Of a DNA stretch of 7,281 nt, positions 5,316 through 7,281 are shown piece after piece (position 1 is the first letter of the stretch; every line of letters begins with the position of its first letter). The translations under genes were made by a program, and so were the position numbers. The stretch lies in the NCBI GenBank assembly GCA_003221375.1, contig QHRI01000189.1:1-7281 (forward strand), given 5' to 3'. This DNA comes from Verrucomicrobiota bacterium (lineage in GTDB: Bacteria > Verrucomicrobiota > Verrucomicrobiia > Chthoniobacterales > UBA10450). Below the pieces are notes generated by a model. It was not told the DNA's origin. It did not search any database and saw only the letters and a program-made list of their open reading frames with translations.

Positions 5316-7253
5316 CTACCTGGGCGATAGCGTCAGGGAACCGCTGTCGCTCGCCTTGGCCATGCGCAAGTTTTCTTCAGCTTCCGGGAAGTCGGGATGC
5401 AGACGTAACGCTTCCTCGAATTGCGAGATCGCGCTGGGAATATTGCCTTCGCGCATAAAAATTTTTCCCAAATAGTTATGCGGCTGAGCGAGCTTTGGAT
5501 CGAGTTTGATCGCCGCTTGTAAATGCACTTTTGCTTCCGATAGATCGGCTTTTTCCAGGAGCGCCGTCCCGAGATCGATTTGGGCATCAACTAAACCAGG
5601 ATCAGCCCGCACCGCCTCTCGATACTGAGCAGTCGCCTCGTCCAACTTGCCGTGTTTTTCCAGAAACGCGCCGTAGCTGTGGTGCGCCAGCGCGGATTTT
5701 GGCGCCAGCCGGACTGCGGCTTCGCATTCCGCCGCCGCCTGATCATCTTGGCCTAATTGCTCAAGAAGATAGGCATATCCGGAGTGGTACTCGGCGTTGC
5801 TCGGTTCCATTTTCAGCGCCGCTTCATAATGCTTGTGCGCTTCATCCAATTCTCCCTTCCCAATTAGAATGGTCGCCAGACCGGCATGTGCCTTCGCGGA
5901 ATCGGAGTTTAGACGAAGCGAATTGGAAAAAGCCTCGGCCGCTTCATCAACTCGACCGGCGTCCTGCAGAGCAGTAGCGTGATTCAAGTGCGCCCGGGAA
6001 CTGGTTGGAAGATCGGCCGCGATCATCGCGACGCGATCAAGTTCGCTCCGCGCCGTGTGCGTCTGTCCAAGCCAGAGCGCTCCCAGCGGAATGACGAAAA
6101 TGCCTACCCATTTCACCCCGTGCAACGCCCAGCCCGGAAGAAAACCCCTTGCGGAAACATCCGCTGTCCCGCCGCTGATCCCGAGAGATTGCCTGGTAGA
6201 TTTCTCGCGCACTTTCCAGATGAATCCGTCGTAATAAAAATGGAGCAACGCCGACGCCGTCACCACACCGGCGAGAATGCTTTTGACTGACTCGACGCCG
6301 ACGCTCGACTTGAAATAGCCGAGCGCTCCGTACGCGAAGATTAAGCCAATATAGAGACCAATCAGCGAGCCGCTGCGCCGGAACACAAAATGCATGAACC
6401 CGCCAATCGCGCTGTCGGACTCGACACGTTTGCGATTATAAATCCAAACCAGCGAGAGATACTGGACGTCGTGAAAGACTTCGAACAACGCAACACCAAC
6501 CAGAACGCTCGCCACGATGTTGTTGCAGTACCACCAGAAAGATATGCTCGTGAGGAGGAGCACCAGCTTCACTGGACTTGGTCGCTGCCCGCGAATCCAC
6601 GACCAGACGTAATTTGCAAGGAACAATCCCGCAACTGCGATCGCCACCGCCAGCAACCCTTGCTGCGCAGTGTGGAGGAATGCAGGCGGGATAAAAGGTC
6701 CACCGGCCGAATAATAGGTTTCGAGTGTATCGGTCATTCGCTGCGGCGAAAGCAGGACAGCAGTGACGAACCAGATCCCGCACAATGCGAAATCCAAACG
6801 ACGCGTTAGCTGCGCAAACGAACCGACTTTCGCGTCGTAAATACGGCAGAATCCATAGGTCTGCATCATGCCGTGCCAAACGCCCCAGACAAAAGCCACG
6901 AGCACGATGCCTTTAAGATCCCAAATGGAAAAGGCGGCGCAGACGACAACCAAAAAAATCGGCGCAAAAATGAAGCGCCATTTGAAGCGCTGGAATAACG
7001 CGCGATCGCCGTAGGCACGGATCATTCCCGGCAAGTGATGGCCCATTGCGCCAAATGCCGCGACGAAAAGATAAATGTCCTGGGCGCTCCAACGCGCCTG
7101 TGCCAGGAGAAAGATCGGCACGATTAACAGCGGCGTGCAGACGTAGAGAACCAGGTCGCGCCAACTGTCCAAAATCCACAAGCTCGGCTTTCGCGCGGCT
7201 GCAGGCGCAGCGGGGACGGTTTGCGGACTTGAGAACGCGGTAACGTGCTGCAT
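5316..7253 (-). CDS. Polytopic membrane protein with conserved-looking histidines and six C-terminal TPR repeats
   Basis: This 645-aa protein has two parts. Residues about 30-397 hold roughly nine or ten hydrophobic segments (around 33-53, 58-70, 93-110, 114-132, 155-169, 196-216, 230-260, 295-312, 326-341 and 378-397). Polar motifs sit at their ends: GHHLPGMIRAYGD (71-83), WHGMMQTYG (126-134), FHDVQYL (260-266) and LHFYYDGFIWK (337-347). Residues 421-624 are six back-to-back 34-residue TPR units (starting 421, 455, 489, 523, 557 and 591) with typical G..Y/L..A...P positions. TPRs mediate protein-protein contact. The membrane part is not a family I can name; histidines within or beside membrane helices suggest metal or cofactor binding, which is inference. 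The start ATG (7251-7253) has no obvious close Shine-Dalgarno motif; AAGGA lies about 16 nt upstream. It converges on the secreted-protein gene with 44 nt between them. Confidence 0.85.
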   Translation of the reverse strand: MQHVTAFSSPQTVPAAPAAARKPSLWILDSWRDLVLYVCTPLLIVPIFLLAQARWSAQDIYLFVAAFGAMGHHLPGMIRAYGDRALFQRFKWRFIFAPIFLVVVCAAFSIWDLKGIVLVAFVWGVWHGMMQTYGFCRIYDAKVGSFAQLTRRLDFALCGIWFVTAVLLSPQRMTDTLETYYSAGGPFIPPAFLHTAQQGLLAVAIAVAGLFLANYVWSWIRGQRPSPVKLVLLLTSISFWWYCNNIVASVLVGVALFEVFHDVQYLSLVWIYNRKRVESDSAIGGFMHFVFRRSGSLIGLYIGLIFAYGALGYFKSSVGVESVKSILAGVVTASALLHFYYDGFIWKVREKSTRQSLGISGGTADVSARGFLPGWALHGVKWVGIFVIPLGALWLGQTHTARSELDRVAMIAADLPTSSRAHLNHATALQDAGRVDEAAEAFSNSLRLNSDSAKAHAGLATILIGKGELDEAHKHYEAALKMEPSNAEYHSGYAYLLEQLGQDDQAAAECEAAVRLAPKSALAHHSYGAFLEKHGKLDEATAQYREAVRADPGLVDAQIDLGTALLEKADLSEAKVHLQAAIKLDPKLAQPHNYLGKIFMREGNIPSAISQFEEALRLHPDFPEAEENLRMAKASDSGSLTLSPR

Positions 7254-7281
7254 GCCGGGGAGCAGTTTTCCTTAAACTGTG

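Noticed and set aside
5299..5317. Hairpin AGGAT/ATCCT between the convergent genes as a bidirectional terminator
   Set aside because: The stem is only 5 bp with a 9-nt loop, has no T-run on either side, and overlaps the stop codon of the minus-strand gene.
5531..6809. Three plus-strand open frames (5531-5977, 5979-6290, 6390-6809)
   Set aside because: They lie antisense to the membrane-TPR gene, have shadow-like composition and show no recognisable domains.

Overview
The window looks like chromosomal DNA of a Gram-negative, moderately GC-rich bacterium. A soil Verrucomicrobiota lineage (Chthoniobacterales-like) is my best guess. It rests on the general style of the Mfd, the SurA-like chaperone and the membrane-TPR protein, and on GTAG...CTAC palindromic repeats of a kind I associate with that group. 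This placement is inference and no marker gene confirms it.

Layout. Positions 1-3157 (+) hold mfd, the transcription-repair coupling factor, whose N-terminus lies off the left edge. Its stop overlaps by ATGA the start of a periplasmic SurA-type peptidyl-prolyl isomerase gene (3154-4058, +). That gene is broken: the signal peptide and N-terminal chaperone region are in one frame, the rest of the chaperone region and the parvulin domain are in another, and about 30 codons are missing at the junction. Next, 4059-4833 looks like integron gene-cassette territory. A VOC/glyoxalase-fold gene (4262-4720, +) is followed by a convincing attC-like site (4755-4823) whose R' box repeats, within a 13-nt perfect match, a box upstream of the same gene. 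A small secreted protein gene of unrecognised family (4834-5271, +) begins 10 nt after that site. The right end (5316-7253, -) is a convergent 645-aa protein with a polytopic membrane domain carrying several histidines and six C-terminal TPR repeats.

The most unusual signal is inside mfd. Two compact palindromic elements (1142-1208 and 2749-2805) sit in frame at points where Mfd proteins normally have short loops. Both begin with GTAG(G/C)GCG and end with (G/C)CTAC, both contain internal hairpins, and they add roughly 20 residues each, with every helicase motif kept. They behave like members of one family of protein-coding palindromic insertions, comparable in principle to the Rickettsia palindromic elements.

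Functionally, mfd and the SurA-like gene form a probable translationally coupled operon of DNA repair and envelope biogenesis. The two cassette genes appear to be acquired accessory cargo. The membrane-TPR gene is an independent unit on the opposite strand.
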